A DNA stretch of 32,387 nt from an uncultured Alphaproteobacteria bacterium (GTDB taxonomy: Bacteria; Pseudomonadota; Alphaproteobacteria; HIMB59; GCA-002718135). A model generated the notes under the pieces. The model saw only the letters and a list, made by a program, of their open reading frames with translations, had not been told where the DNA came from and searched no databases. Location: positions 72,814 to 105,200 of the forward strand of contig CABYIF010000001.1 of the NCBI GenBank assembly GCA_902518985.1, given 5' to 3'. A program made the translations under genes and the position numbers. Position 1 is the stretch's first letter. The number at the start of each line of letters is the position of its first letter. Below, in pieces: positions 16,780-24,810 of the stretch.

Positions 16780-18669
16780 TTAGTTTTCAACCAAATTATT
16801 ATATTTTTGATTAGAAATAGATATATTTCCCATCATATCATTTTTGTTTTTAAAACCATTAATCATTAAAAAATATTTACAAATATTCCATACCTTAACT
16901 TGATTATTACCTTCTTCAAAATCTCTGGTTATATTATCAATTTTAAAGCAACCCATTTCTTTAAATTCTTTTAAACTTAAGATTTCTTTAATAAACTTAA
17001 TCGTTTGATCATTAATTTCAAATTTTTGAGATTTTAATCCTTGTTTAAAATTTTGATTAAACATATTCGAGCTAAAATAATCTTTAAAAGATTCTCTTAA
17101 AATTGATTTTGTAAGACCGCCTCTTATTTTGTTGTTGCCTGATAATGATAAAGTAAATAATCTTACCTGATTATCTAAAAATGGCATTCTAACTTCTACA
17201 GAGTTCGACATTGATGCCCTATCCCATTTATTTAAAAAATACTGAAACCATCCACAATATGACATCAAATAAGTAAATGACAATTCATAGGAAAAATTAC
17301 TTAATTCTTCAATATCATCATTTATAACCTGATAGTCTGTATCAAAGATTTCAGTATATATATAATCATTGTAAATATTATTAATTTGCGGAGTAGTTCT
17401 AAAATTTATAATGTTTGGGACCTTGTCACCAAGTCCAAATAGTTTTTTGTATCTATTTATATTGTGGGTATTGCCAAATTTTAATATTGTTTTGTAAGAA
17501 TTTATCAAATTATTAAAAATATCTACAGATAATTCTGGTAACCAATTTGGGTAACCTAAAAATTCATCAGCGCCATGACCATCCAAACTAACTTTTACTC
17601 CTTTTTCAAATTGATGTTTATATAGGTAATATTGCATGTAATATTCTTCTATTATTTCTAGAGAAGTTAATAGTTTTTGAGTATTGTCTATATCTGCAAC
17701 ATCAAAATCAAGCACATTATATTTTCGTCCAAATTTATTTGAAAGTTCTTTTGCATCTTCTATTGTTTTCATTTCTTTATAATTCATTATAATTGGTCTT
17801 AGATCTAAATTATCTTTATTTAATTTTTCTTTTTTTTCTATTAAATTTAACAATGTGAATATTGATGATGAGTCTAATCCCCCACTAAGTGATGTTCCTG
17901 TTTGCACGTCACTATTTAGACGAATCTTTGTTGAATTGTATAATAGATCAAAGTATTCTTTTGTATTTTCTTTAAAACCCGAGTTAATTTTTGGTAGTTT
18001 GTTTAGAGGATAGTCCCACCTTTTTATATTTATTTTTGGGTTATTAATTTCTGTGACTATTAATCTCCCTTGTGGCAATTGGGTTATATTTTTAAAAATT
18101 GTTTTACAGCAATTATAGAGTGTGATGTTGTCTATACCAATATTTTGAGTGTCAAATTCAAGATTGTTATTTAGTGGATATAGGGATTTTATTTCAGAAC
18201 TAAACGCTAAATACTTTTTATCATTATAAATGTAGCACGGTTTATAACCAATACCATCTCTACAAATTATAATTTTTTCTTCAATTTTGTCAAAAATACA
18301 TAAAGCCCATTCCCCATTAAATTTCTCAAAACAATTTAATCCCCATTCTTTATATGCATTTAGAACTACTTCAGTGTCTGTATTAGAGTAAAATTTATAA
18401 TTTTTACCGATCAGCTCATTTTTAATACTAAGGAAGTTATAAATTTCTCCATTATAAATTATCCAATACCTTCCATCAACAGACATAGGTTGAGCTCCTT
18501 TTTCTGACAAATCCATTATTGATAATCTAGTATGACCAAGTAATAAATTTTTATGTTTCATGTATCCTGATCCATCAGGACCTCTATGTCCAAGTAGCGC
18601 ATTCATCTTAAGGATGATTGATTCATCAACCTGTTTATTTTTGAAAATAATACCGTTTATTCCACACAT
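16780..18669 (-). CDS. asnB: asparagine synthase, glutamine-hydrolysing
   Basis: Amidates aspartate to asparagine using glutamine and ATP. The N-terminal Ntn glutaminase domain begins MCGINGIIF with nucleophile Cys2, then HRGPDGSGY, GHTRLSIMDLS and NGEIYN near 74-79. The ATP-pyrophosphatase domain has LSGGLDSSSIF near 261-271 and KWDRASMSNSVEVRMPFLD near 482-500. At 629 residues it fits the AsnB/TIGR01536 group. That group also includes amidotransferases that amidate sugar acids, so a role in glycan modification is an alternative given the neighbouring glycan genes. Its ATG follows the stop of the FN3K-like gene directly (TAAATG), so the two are translationally coupled. Confidence 0.88.
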   Translation of the reverse strand: MCGINGIIFKNKQVDESIILKMNALLGHRGPDGSGYMKHKNLLLGHTRLSIMDLSEKGAQPMSVDGRYWIIYNGEIYNFLSIKNELIGKNYKFYSNTDTEVVLNAYKEWGLNCFEKFNGEWALCIFDKIEEKIIICRDGIGYKPCYIYNDKKYLAFSSEIKSLYPLNNNLEFDTQNIGIDNITLYNCCKTIFKNITQLPQGRLIVTEINNPKINIKRWDYPLNKLPKINSGFKENTKEYFDLLYNSTKIRLNSDVQTGTSLSGGLDSSSIFTLLNLIEKKEKLNKDNLDLRPIIMNYKEMKTIEDAKELSNKFGRKYNVLDFDVADIDNTQKLLTSLEIIEEYYMQYYLYKHQFEKGVKVSLDGHGADEFLGYPNWLPELSVDIFNNLINSYKTILKFGNTHNINRYKKLFGLGDKVPNIINFRTTPQINNIYNDYIYTEIFDTDYQVINDDIEELSNFSYELSFTYLMSYCGWFQYFLNKWDRASMSNSVEVRMPFLDNQVRLFTLSLSGNNKIRGGLTKSILRESFKDYFSSNMFNQNFKQGLKSQKFEINDQTIKFIKEILSLKEFKEMGCFKIDNITRDFEEGNNQVKVWNICKYFLMINGFKNKNDMMGNISISNQKYNNLVEN

Positions 18670-19542
18670 TTATATTTTTATCTTTTTCAATAATTTAATT
18701 ACATCATCAATATAATTTCTATCCCACAAATAGACATTTAATAGTGAGTAATACAACTGATATATTGGTTCATAAGTTAAATAATTTTTATCTATGGTAA
18801 TTACATCATCGTATTTCTCTAAAAAATCATTATCAATAAATGATGGATTGAACCATCTTAAATAGGCAACTTCTAGCTCATTATGACCAAAAAATGAGCC
18901 TGGATCTATAAATCCTGAAAATTTTAAATTAGAAAATAGTATATTTCCCTCCCAAAGATCTCCATGTAAAAGAGATATTTTTGGATTTTTTGGTATGTAA
19001 TTTTCCAAGTTATTTATTAGTCCTTCGATTTTTATATTAATTGATTTATCCATTTTTTCATCAGTGTTTATTAGCTCAAAAATGTAATTAAGCCTTTCAT
19101 CTCTATAAAAGTTAACCCAATCAGTGTTTAATTTATTTTTTTGTCTTAATCCTCCAATTTGAGTATCAAACTGAAAGCCATATTTTTCATTTGAAAAAGA
19201 GTGTAGGTAAGTAACTGCTTCTAAAAAATCATTTTTGGTTATACTAGGTTTGATGGCATCATTTTCAATATAAGACATTACCAAGTAATCATCATTATTG
19301 TTTATAATCTTTGGAAAATAATTTATTTTTAAATTATTAAAAAAAATTAAATTTTCAGTTTCTGCTTTTATTGCATTAAATGTGTAATTCTTGTTTTTAT
19401 AAAATTTTACAATATTATTTTTATTATCAGAAGTTTTGACTTTTATACACTTCATCCCAAAAGAGTCAGATAATAATTCAAAATCAAAAATTCTTTTATT
19501 TAATAATTTTTCTATTTCACTAATTCTGTTATTAATTGACAT
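18670..19542 (-). CDS. fructosamine-kinase (FN3K)-family phosphotransferase
   Basis: A 290-residue protein-kinase-like small-molecule kinase. The catalytic loop is LLHGDLWEGN (about 190-199), followed by the DFG-equivalent region FIDPGSFFGHNELEVAYL (about 213-230); HGDLWxGN with IDPxxxxGHxE is the FN3K (PF03881) signature. The N-lobe carries IVKFYK near 45-50, likely with the ATP-contacting Lys. FN3K enzymes phosphorylate ketosamines on glycated amines, destabilising them and reversing glycation; bacterial YniA-type members are poorly characterised. It is coupled to asnB (TAAATG). Its ATG lies only five bases from the divergent DUF3429-like gene, so any promoter must lie inside coding sequence. 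Confidence 0.75.
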   Translation of the reverse strand: MSINNRISEIEKLLNKRIFDFELLSDSFGMKCIKVKTSDNKNNIVKFYKNKNYTFNAIKAETENLIFFNNLKINYFPKIINNNDDYLVMSYIENDAIKPSITKNDFLEAVTYLHSFSNEKYGFQFDTQIGGLRQKNKLNTDWVNFYRDERLNYIFELINTDEKMDKSINIKIEGLINNLENYIPKNPKISLLHGDLWEGNILFSNLKFSGFIDPGSFFGHNELEVAYLRWFNPSFIDNDFLEKYDDVITIDKNYLTYEPIYQLYYSLLNVYLWDRNYIDDVIKLLKKIKI

Positions 19543-19547
19543 AATTT

Positions 19548-19985
19548 ATGATTTATAAAATGAATTTACAGTTTGTTTTTTCGTATCTAGGTCTATTGCC
19601 ATATATTTATATTTTAATTGATAGGTTTTTTTTATATCGTATCAAAACAGAATTCATCCTAGAATTTACATTATATTATACTTTAATAATAATAGTATTT
19701 ATAGGATCAATAAATTGGAATCTAAAAAAAAAAATTTCCCTAACAATCTCAGTGTTGGGAATATTGCCAAGTATATTTGCCATTTTTATAATTGTTTTAA
19801 ATTTAATTAATTTTAATAAAATATACTTATTTATATTCCTATGTATTTTTTTAACGATACAACTAATCGGGGATTATTTTTTTGTTTTTAAAGAAAAGAA
19901 ATATAAAAAAATTTTCTATTTTTTAAGATTTCCACTAACAATATTTATAATTTTCTTCTTAACTTTTAATTCTAGTATCAATTAA
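19548..19985 (+). CDS. DUF3429-like small membrane protein
   Basis: 145 residues with about four to five hydrophobic helices. The opening FSYLGLLPYIYILI, the internal FIGSINWNLKKK, SVLGILPSIFAIF and late FYFLRFPLTIFIIFFL resemble the pattern of DUF3429 proteins (xLGLLPF, FLGGxxWG, PSLxAW, LRxxLT). Function of that family is unknown. A second ATG at 19560 (MNLQFVF) could be the true start. It diverges from the FN3K-like gene across five bases, and its 3' end overlaps the convergent asparaginase gene by 27 bp. It sits alone on its strand between asparagine-related genes; a functional link is unproven. Confidence 0.6.
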   Translation: MIYKMNLQFVFSYLGLLPYIYILIDRFFLYRIKTEFILEFTLYYTLIIIVFIGSINWNLKKKISLTISVLGILPSIFAIFIIVLNLINFNKIYLFIFLCIFLTIQLIGDYFFVFKEKKYKKIFYFLRFPLTIFIIFFLTFNSSIN

Positions 19986-20975
19986 GCCAATTTTTAAGTT
20001 TGCATGATTAATTATATTAAAACTGCTTGCTTTTTTTAAAAAAATTAATTCATCTTTGTTCAATATACTAAATTTTTTAAACAGATTATAAATAACTGAA
20101 GGCATGGCTCTTTCATTACCATCTGACACCTTAATAATTCCTGATATATTTTTCTTTAGATGTACAAAAAGAAATACCCCTTCCGCACCACCTTTACAAA
20201 ATAATTTATTTTTTGTTATTTGCATAATTCTGCTATCTAAACTATCCGATCCACCAATGAATTTTGGGTATTTTAATACAGAATTAATTAAAATATTTGT
20301 TTCGTTACTATAATAAAACTCATCTTTATAACTTTTTATTAAGTTATTTAACAAAGTTGATATATCTTTAATCATAAAACAATATTGAGGCGCACTACAT
20401 CCATCAATCCCATAATTGTTTTTATTTATTTTTGTTTTTGTAAACTTCTCAAAGATTTTTCTTATACTTGATTGGTGTTTATGATTAAAATTTAAATATT
20501 TTTTAGTATTATACCTATTTGCTATACAGCTGGATAACATGGCTAAGTGTTTGCCTGCACAATTATTATATAATTGGTTTGCCTTCTTATTAGATCTTAG
20601 AAATCTATCGGACTCTATTTTATTGAGTGGATTGTGAATTCCACATCTAAGTAGGTTTTTATTTATATTTATTTTATTTACCCAATCGTTTAATTCTTTA
20701 ATATGATATGCCTCGCCTCTGTGAGAAGAGCAAGACAAGGCTATCTTTTTTTCATTAAGATTAAATTTACCTGGAGCTTTTGACAATATAAAAGGAATTG
20801 CTTGAAAAATTTTAATAGACGATCTTGGATAAATTAAATCGTTATCATTATCCGTACTATATATTACTTCTCCGTTAATTTTAGAAATCAGAGCTTTTAT
20901 AGAATGAGAACTCTCTATAATTTTTCCTCTATAAAAGTTAGTAACTATTCTATTCACTTGTTCATTATAGAACAA
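19959..20975 (-). CDS. L-asparaginase, rhizobial inducible (AnsA/ReAII) type
   Basis: Predicted to hydrolyse asparagine to aspartate and ammonia, using the PF06089 fold unrelated to classic asparaginases. Signature blocks: PRSSIKIFQAIP near 49-60 (catalytic serines), CSSHRGEAYH near 83-92, NNCAGKHLAML near 137-147 and YGIDGCSAPQ near 188-197. Cys139, the Lys of AGKH and Cys193 match the zinc-site residues of the R. etli enzyme. The start is uncertain. The outermost in-frame start is TTG at 20975, just after an in-frame stop, and a GTG at 20957 is the next candidate; neither has a Shine-Dalgarno. A 20-bp dyad covers this start region. Eleven bases separate it from chrR upstream, so it may share that transcript. 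Confidence 0.85.
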   Translation of the reverse strand: MFYNEQVNRIVTNFYRGKIIESSHSIKALISKINGEVIYSTDNDNDLIYPRSSIKIFQAIPFILSKAPGKFNLNEKKIALSCSSHRGEAYHIKELNDWVNKININKNLLRCGIHNPLNKIESDRFLRSNKKANQLYNNCAGKHLAMLSSCIANRYNTKKYLNFNHKHQSSIRKIFEKFTKTKINKNNYGIDGCSAPQYCFMIKDISTLLNNLIKSYKDEFYYSNETNILINSVLKYPKFIGGSDSLDSRIMQITKNKLFCKGGAEGVFLFVHLKKNISGIIKVSDGNERAMPSVIYNLFKKFSILNKDELIFLKKASSFNIINHANLKIGLIDTRIKS

Positions 20976-20976
20976 G
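20957..20976. promoter_or_regulatory. perfect 7+6+7 dyad around TATAAT at the asparaginase start
   Basis: On the minus strand CTTGTTC-TATAAT-GAACAAG is a perfect inverted repeat with seven-base arms, and the six-base centre is an exact consensus -10 hexamer. It spans the TTG start candidate (20975) and ends with the first base of the GTG candidate (20957). It could be an operator over a -10 element or, if transcribed, a start-codon hairpin. No convincing -35 is present. The symmetry is seen; the role is inferred. Confidence 0.5.
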
Positions 20977-20986
20977 AAGCATTAAT

Positions 20987-21616
20987 TTACTTAAAAAAAG
21001 ATTTTATAAATGTAAATAAATTTAGGAAAGATCCATAACGACCAAAGAAAATAACGTCTTTTTCAGTTATAGTTAAGCATATACACCCCTCATCATTAGA
21101 AGCAATTGGAGTGTGTTTAATTTTTTGGTCATTAATCTGGATGTCACCTTTTTGATATGTCCCGAATTCATCACAGAAACTTCCACTAAGAACGAGGATG
21201 TATTCCTTCCCACCATGAGAGTGTAATGGAACTGAAGCACCTGGGTCCATCTTGATAAGCTTAAGATCATCATCATCCTGAAATTTTGGATCAAATTCAC
21301 TAAAGCCCTTATAAATTTGTTTCCAATTAATTTTATTTAAAGGTCCAACAAGCTTGGTAATTGGGTTTAAATTTTTTTGGGCAGAGATTTTTTCGTGTGA
21401 ATTGTCAGAAATACAGTCCGAGTATTTTAGGGTTTTAATTGGAACATCTTTATTTTCAATTAAATTGTCACCCAATATATTTTCGAAGGTTAGATTTAGC
21501 TTTGATGCACTGGAATTAAGGTACAGATATGTAGATGCTAGTAGTGATTTTGAAGGTCCCAAAGACCCTGAAGCAAAGTCAAAGACAAGCTGATTTTTTA
21601 CCAAAATTCCGTTCAT
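20987..21616 (-). CDS. chrR: ChrR-like anti-sigma factor with C-terminal cupin
   Basis: Partner of the ECF sigma factor encoded immediately upstream (ATGA overlap). The N-terminal anti-sigma domain keeps VFDFASGSLGPSKSLLAS. However, the zinc ligands of R. sphaeroides ChrR (His6, His31, Cys35, Cys38) are replaced: no N-terminal His, and Tyr30, Asn34 and Ala37 at the aligned places. The C-terminal cupin (about 120-190) is intact: PLHSHGGKEYILVLSGSF has the HxHxxxE ligands, followed by DEFGTYQKGD and His in KHTPIAS. ChrR normally releases RpoE upon singlet-oxygen or organic hydroperoxide stress. The cupin state here suggests stress sensing is retained while zinc-dependent anti-sigma folding is not. 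Confidence 0.85.
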   Translation of the reverse strand: MNGILVKNQLVFDFASGSLGPSKSLLASTYLYLNSSASKLNLTFENILGDNLIENKDVPIKTLKYSDCISDNSHEKISAQKNLNPITKLVGPLNKINWKQIYKGFSEFDPKFQDDDDLKLIKMDPGASVPLHSHGGKEYILVLSGSFCDEFGTYQKGDIQINDQKIKHTPIASNDEGCICLTITEKDVIFFGRYGSFLNLFTFIKSFFK

Positions 21617-22146
21617 ATAATTCTCTGCATTTTTATTAAAATATGCCTTATTCTAGATTTAACTGTCCCAAGTGGAATTTCAAGCTCTTCAGATATTTTT
21701 TTATGACTTTTATTCTCAAAAAAATTCATTTTGATCATTTTTTGCTGATCTTTATCAAGTTCTTTATTAATTCTAGCCACTTGGTCTTTAACCTCGCCTT
21801 CATTTATTTTATCAGTCTCATTATTATCATATAAAAACTCTCTTATATCTTCTTCTTTAAAGTCAATTTTCGAATTTTTCCTTAAAAAGTCTACTTTTTT
21901 GTTTCTTGCTATTGTGTAAACCCAAGTTGAAACAGCAGCTTTTGAGGCATCATATTGATGAGATTTTGCCCAAACTGTGCTTAAAACCTCTTGTGTTAAT
22001 TCCTCTGAGTTATCAGGCAATAAGCCATTTTGAATAAAATAGGCATTGATTTTTGGAGCTAGAAAATCAAATAAAGTTGAAAAAGCCATTTCGTCGCGAC
22101 CACTACTTATTCTCAGCATTAATTCCTCAAGTTCTAGTTTATTCAT
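21613..22146 (-). CDS. rpoE: ECF sigma factor, RpoE/ECF11-like
   Basis: A 177-residue group IV sigma factor with only regions 2 and 4. Region 2 spans about 18-90 (AFSTLFDFLAPKINAYFIQNG, SEELTQEVLSTVWAKS, STWVYTIARNKKVDFLRK). Region 4 spans about 118-172, with the helix-turn-helix HKKISEELEIPLGTVKSRIRH. Pairing with a ChrR-type cupin protein assigns it to the ECF11-type photooxidative/peroxide stress sigma factors. The stop overlaps the chrR start (ATGA). A weak match to the RpoE promoter pattern (TGATTA-N17-TATAG, 22177-22150) ends three bases before its ATG, suggesting possible autoregulation. It is divergent from the IalB-family gene. Confidence 0.92.
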   Translation of the reverse strand: MNKLELEELMLRISSGRDEMAFSTLFDFLAPKINAYFIQNGLLPDNSEELTQEVLSTVWAKSHQYDASKAAVSTWVYTIARNKKVDFLRKNSKIDFKEEDIREFLYDNNETDKINEGEVKDQVARINKELDKDQQKMIKMNFFENKSHKKISEELEIPLGTVKSRIRHILIKMQRII

Positions 22147-22204
22147 ATTCTATAAATTTAATATCATTCCTTAATCACTCTTAACTATTAGCGTAAGATA
22201 TACT

Positions 22205-22210
22205 AAAAGG
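22205..22210 (+). promoter_or_regulatory. ribosome binding site fixing the ialB-like start
   Basis: AAAAGG lies eight bases before the ATG at 22219. It favours that codon over the in-frame TTG at 22216, which gives the same protein plus one residue. A TATACT -10-like hexamer sits just upstream at 22199-22204. Confidence 0.55.
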
Positions 22211-22218
22211 TATAATTG

Positions 22219-22689
22219 ATGAAAATATTTTTAATAATTTTTTCTATAATATATCTGTCCCTGTCTTTTTCAGCCTTTTCTCTTGAAAAAGGTAAATGGA
22301 GTTTTGTTAAGACAGATGAATATTGTTATGTAGGTAGCCTAGCTATAGAAACAGATTTACCTCCAGAAAAGATCAGGGGAGATTATTATATACTAGTCTA
22401 CAAAAACATAGGTGACACTGAAACAGTAATTCAAATTGAAGCTGGCTACGATTATAAATTAGGATCAAAAATAAATGTTCAGATAGATAAAGGCGATTAT
22501 CAGTTTTATACAACAGAAGATTTACAGGGAGCGGCTTGGACTGAAGAAGACAAGAAAGTAATATACGCAATGAAAAAAGGATTAAAACTAAAAGTAACTG
22601 GGCAATCAACAAGAGGCACTATTACAAACGATATTTACACTCTCAAAGGCTTTACAGCTTCAGTTAATAAGTTAGAAGCTGATTGTTAA
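22219..22689 (+). CDS. secreted IalB-family (invasion-associated locus B) protein
   Basis: A periplasmic or secreted protein of the PF06776 family. A signal peptide covers about residues 1-21 (MKIFLIIFSIIYLSLSFSAFS), with cleavage before LEKGKWSF. The mature part shows WSFVKTDEYCYVGS, then IQIEAGYDYKLGSKINVQIDKGDYQF, AWTEEDKKVIYAMKKGLKLKVTGQSTRGTITNDIYTL split over the last third, and a terminal Cys. The early Cys and the terminal Cys could form a disulfide. IalB relatives are widespread in free-living alphaproteobacteria; despite the name they have no proven virulence role there. The stop is directly followed by the argG ATG (TAAATG). It is divergent from the sigma factor gene, so it is a candidate member of that regulon (inference). 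Confidence 0.85.
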   Translation: MKIFLIIFSIIYLSLSFSAFSLEKGKWSFVKTDEYCYVGSLAIETDLPPEKIRGDYYILVYKNIGDTETVIQIEAGYDYKLGSKINVQIDKGDYQFYTTEDLQGAAWTEEDKKVIYAMKKGLKLKVTGQSTRGTITNDIYTLKGFTASVNKLEADC

Positions 22690-23880
22690 ATGTCTAAAAA
22701 AATAGTTTTAGCCTACTCTGGGGGATTAGACACTAGTGTTATTCTTAAATGGCTTCAATTAAAATATAATTGTCCAGTAGTTACTTTTACAGCTGATATT
22801 GGTCAAGGAGAAGAATTGTCCCCTGTAAAAAGCAAAGCAGAAAGTCTTGGTGTAGAAGAAATATTCATTGAAGATCTAAAAGAAGAATTTGTCAGGGACT
22901 ATGTTTTTCCAATGTTTAGAGCAAACGCTCTTTACGAAGGTTTCTATCTTTTAGGAACTGCAATAGCAAGACCATTAATTGCTAAAAGACAAATAGAAAT
23001 TGCTAATCTGGTAGGTGCTGACTCTGTGGCACATGGTGCTACTGGAAAGGGTAATGATCAAGTAAGATTTGAATTAGGTTATTATGCAAATAATTCAAAT
23101 ATAAATGTTATTGCTCCCTGGAGAGATTGGGAGTTTGAGTCAAGAAATGATTTAATAAAATTTGCCAAAGAAAATCAAATTCAAGTTGCTAAAGATAAAA
23201 TTGGTGAGTCACCCTTCAGTACAGATGCTAATCTTTTACACACATCATCAGAAGGCAAAATTTTAGAGGATCCATGGGTTGAGCCTCCTGACTATTTATA
23301 TACTAGAACTAAAAATCTTAACGATGCTTTGAATGAGCCAGAGATTATTGATATTGGTTTTGAAAACGGCGATCCAATTTCAATAAACAATAAAATTTTG
23401 AAACCTCATCAGATTTTAAACGAATTAAATATAATTGCTGGCAACCACGGTGTAGGTAGAATTGATATTGTTGAAAATAGATTCGTAGGAATGAAGTCAA
23501 GGGGTGTTTATGAAACTCCAGGTGGAACAATTCTCATGCATGCACACAGAGCTATTGAAAGCATTACTCTAGACAAAGGAGAATCCCATCTTAAGGATAC
23601 ATTAATGCCAAAATATGCAGAAACTATTTATAACGGATTATGGTTTTCTTCTGAGCGCATAGCTATGCAAAAATTAATAGATTCTACACAAATTAAAGTT
23701 GCAGGAAATGTAAGGGTTAAAGTTTTCAAAGGAAATGTTATTATTCTTGGAAGAAAATCACCAAATTCACTATATGATACAAACTTAGTGTCATTTGATG
23801 AGAAAGGTGATTATAATCAAAAAGATGCAGAAGGTTTTATAAAAATAAATTCAATTAGATTAAGAAAAAATAAGCAATAA
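22690..23880 (+). CDS. argG: argininosuccinate synthase
   Basis: Condenses citrulline with aspartate using ATP, the penultimate step of arginine synthesis. The N-type ATP pyrophosphatase loop is [15 protein letters not shown] (residues 8-22). Also visible are [20 protein letters not shown] (about 115-134) and the substrate-binding stretch [18 protein letters not shown] near 179-196. At 396 residues it is of normal length. The ATG abuts the ialB-like stop, and four bases separate its stop from the first GT9-like gene, so argG is embedded in a mixed plus-strand operon. The usual partner argH is not in the window. Aspartate could be supplied by the nearby asparaginase (inference). Confidence 0.97.
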   Translation: MSKKIVLAYSGGLDTSVILKWLQLKYNCPVVTFTADIGQGEELSPVKSKAESLGVEEIFIEDLKEEFVRDYVFPMFRANALYEGFYLLGTAIARPLIAKRQIEIANLVGADSVAHGATGKGNDQVRFELGYYANNSNINVIAPWRDWEFESRNDLIKFAKENQIQVAKDKIGESPFSTDANLLHTSSEGKILEDPWVEPPDYLYTRTKNLNDALNEPEIIDIGFENGDPISINNKILKPHQILNELNIIAGNHGVGRIDIVENRFVGMKSRGVYETPGGTILMHAHRAIESITLDKGESHLKDTLMPKYAETIYNGLWFSSERIAMQKLIDSTQIKVAGNVRVKVFKGNVIILGRKSPNSLYDTNLVSFDEKGDYNQKDAEGFIKINSIRLRKNKQ

Positions 23881-23884
23881 TATT

Positions 23885-24736
23885 ATGGGTTATGGTGATG
23901 ACATAATGATCACAGCTCATGCTACGAACTTGAAAAAAAAATTTCCCGAAAGACAAATTGTAATTGGTAATATTAAAAAGAAAGAAGCCTACCACTCAGT
24001 AGTTTATGATAACAATCCAAATATAGCAGATTGTAGAAATGTTGATCTAAAAAAACCAATTCATATTATTGATTATCATGAAGGTAATAGACCATATATT
24101 GATTATAAAAAAAGCTTATCCTCAAAAAAATATATTTGGAACAAAAATTTCAAACCAACTCCTGGAGAATTATATTTCACAAAAGATGAGAATAATAATG
24201 CGGATGAAGTAATTGATAAAGCACATAAATTTTGGCAAAAAAATCATAAACAAAAAGCAAAAAAAATTATATTTGTTGAAACGTCATCTACAAAAATTGA
24301 TGATTATCAATATAGCATAAAACACAAAAATAAGGATTGGGGACATTCAAATTGGATAAATTTAATTAATCAAATAAAAGATAAATATTTAATTATTCAA
24401 TCAGTGCACGAAAAGTCAACAAAAATAGATGGAGTTTATTCAGATTTAAAAATTAATTTTAGATTAGCTTGTGCAGTAATTAATAAGTGTGATCTTTATG
24501 TGGGTCCTGAAGGTGGCTTTGGTCATGTCGCCGCTGCATTAAAAAAGAATGCCGTAATATATTTTGGCGGATGGATATCACCCAATGTTATTGGTTATGA
24601 CTCACATTACAATATTTATTATGATCATAAAGATTCTCCATGTGGTGAATTTAAAAAACTATGTAGTCATTGTGAAAAAGCTAGAAAAAATATCAAAGTT
24701 GATACTTTTAGAGAATATATAGAAAAAGCTCTATGA
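23885..24736 (+). CDS. GT9-like glycosyltransferase, copy 1
   Basis: A 283-residue protein of the ADP-heptosyltransferase-like (GT9) type. The N-terminus starts at once with the glycine loop MGYGDDIMITAHATNLKKKF, without the first Rossmann strand that normally precedes such a loop. The C-terminal donor-binding part reads CDLYVGPEGGFGHVAAALKK near 198-217, followed by VIYFGGWISPNVIGY. A terminal three-cysteine motif, SPCGEFKKLCSHC, is shared with its neighbour copy. Donor and acceptor are unknown. It follows argG by four bases, and a near-identical-length paralogue follows after 74 bp. Very Lys/Asn-rich, more AT-rich in feel than argG. Confidence 0.7.
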   Translation: MGYGDDIMITAHATNLKKKFPERQIVIGNIKKKEAYHSVVYDNNPNIADCRNVDLKKPIHIIDYHEGNRPYIDYKKSLSSKKYIWNKNFKPTPGELYFTKDENNNADEVIDKAHKFWQKNHKQKAKKIIFVETSSTKIDDYQYSIKHKNKDWGHSNWINLINQIKDKYLIIQSVHEKSTKIDGVYSDLKINFRLACAVINKCDLYVGPEGGFGHVAAALKKNAVIYFGGWISPNVIGYDSHYNIYYDHKDSPCGEFKKLCSHCEKARKNIKVDTFREYIEKAL

Positions 24737-24810
24737 ATTTATTTATATAAATTTACCCATTTAAATAAGAATATCATTTAAGTTTTTTTATAGCATATTA
24801 TAATCAAGAT

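Noticed and set aside
19698-19760. Homopolymer A runs as possible frameshift sites
   Set aside because: Frames on both sides are continuous with family-like sequence; runs are expected at this AT content.
21073-21300. 75-residue minus-strand frame inside chrR
   Set aside because: Alternate frame of a well-supported gene, covering its cupin motif; no start signal or recognisable domain.
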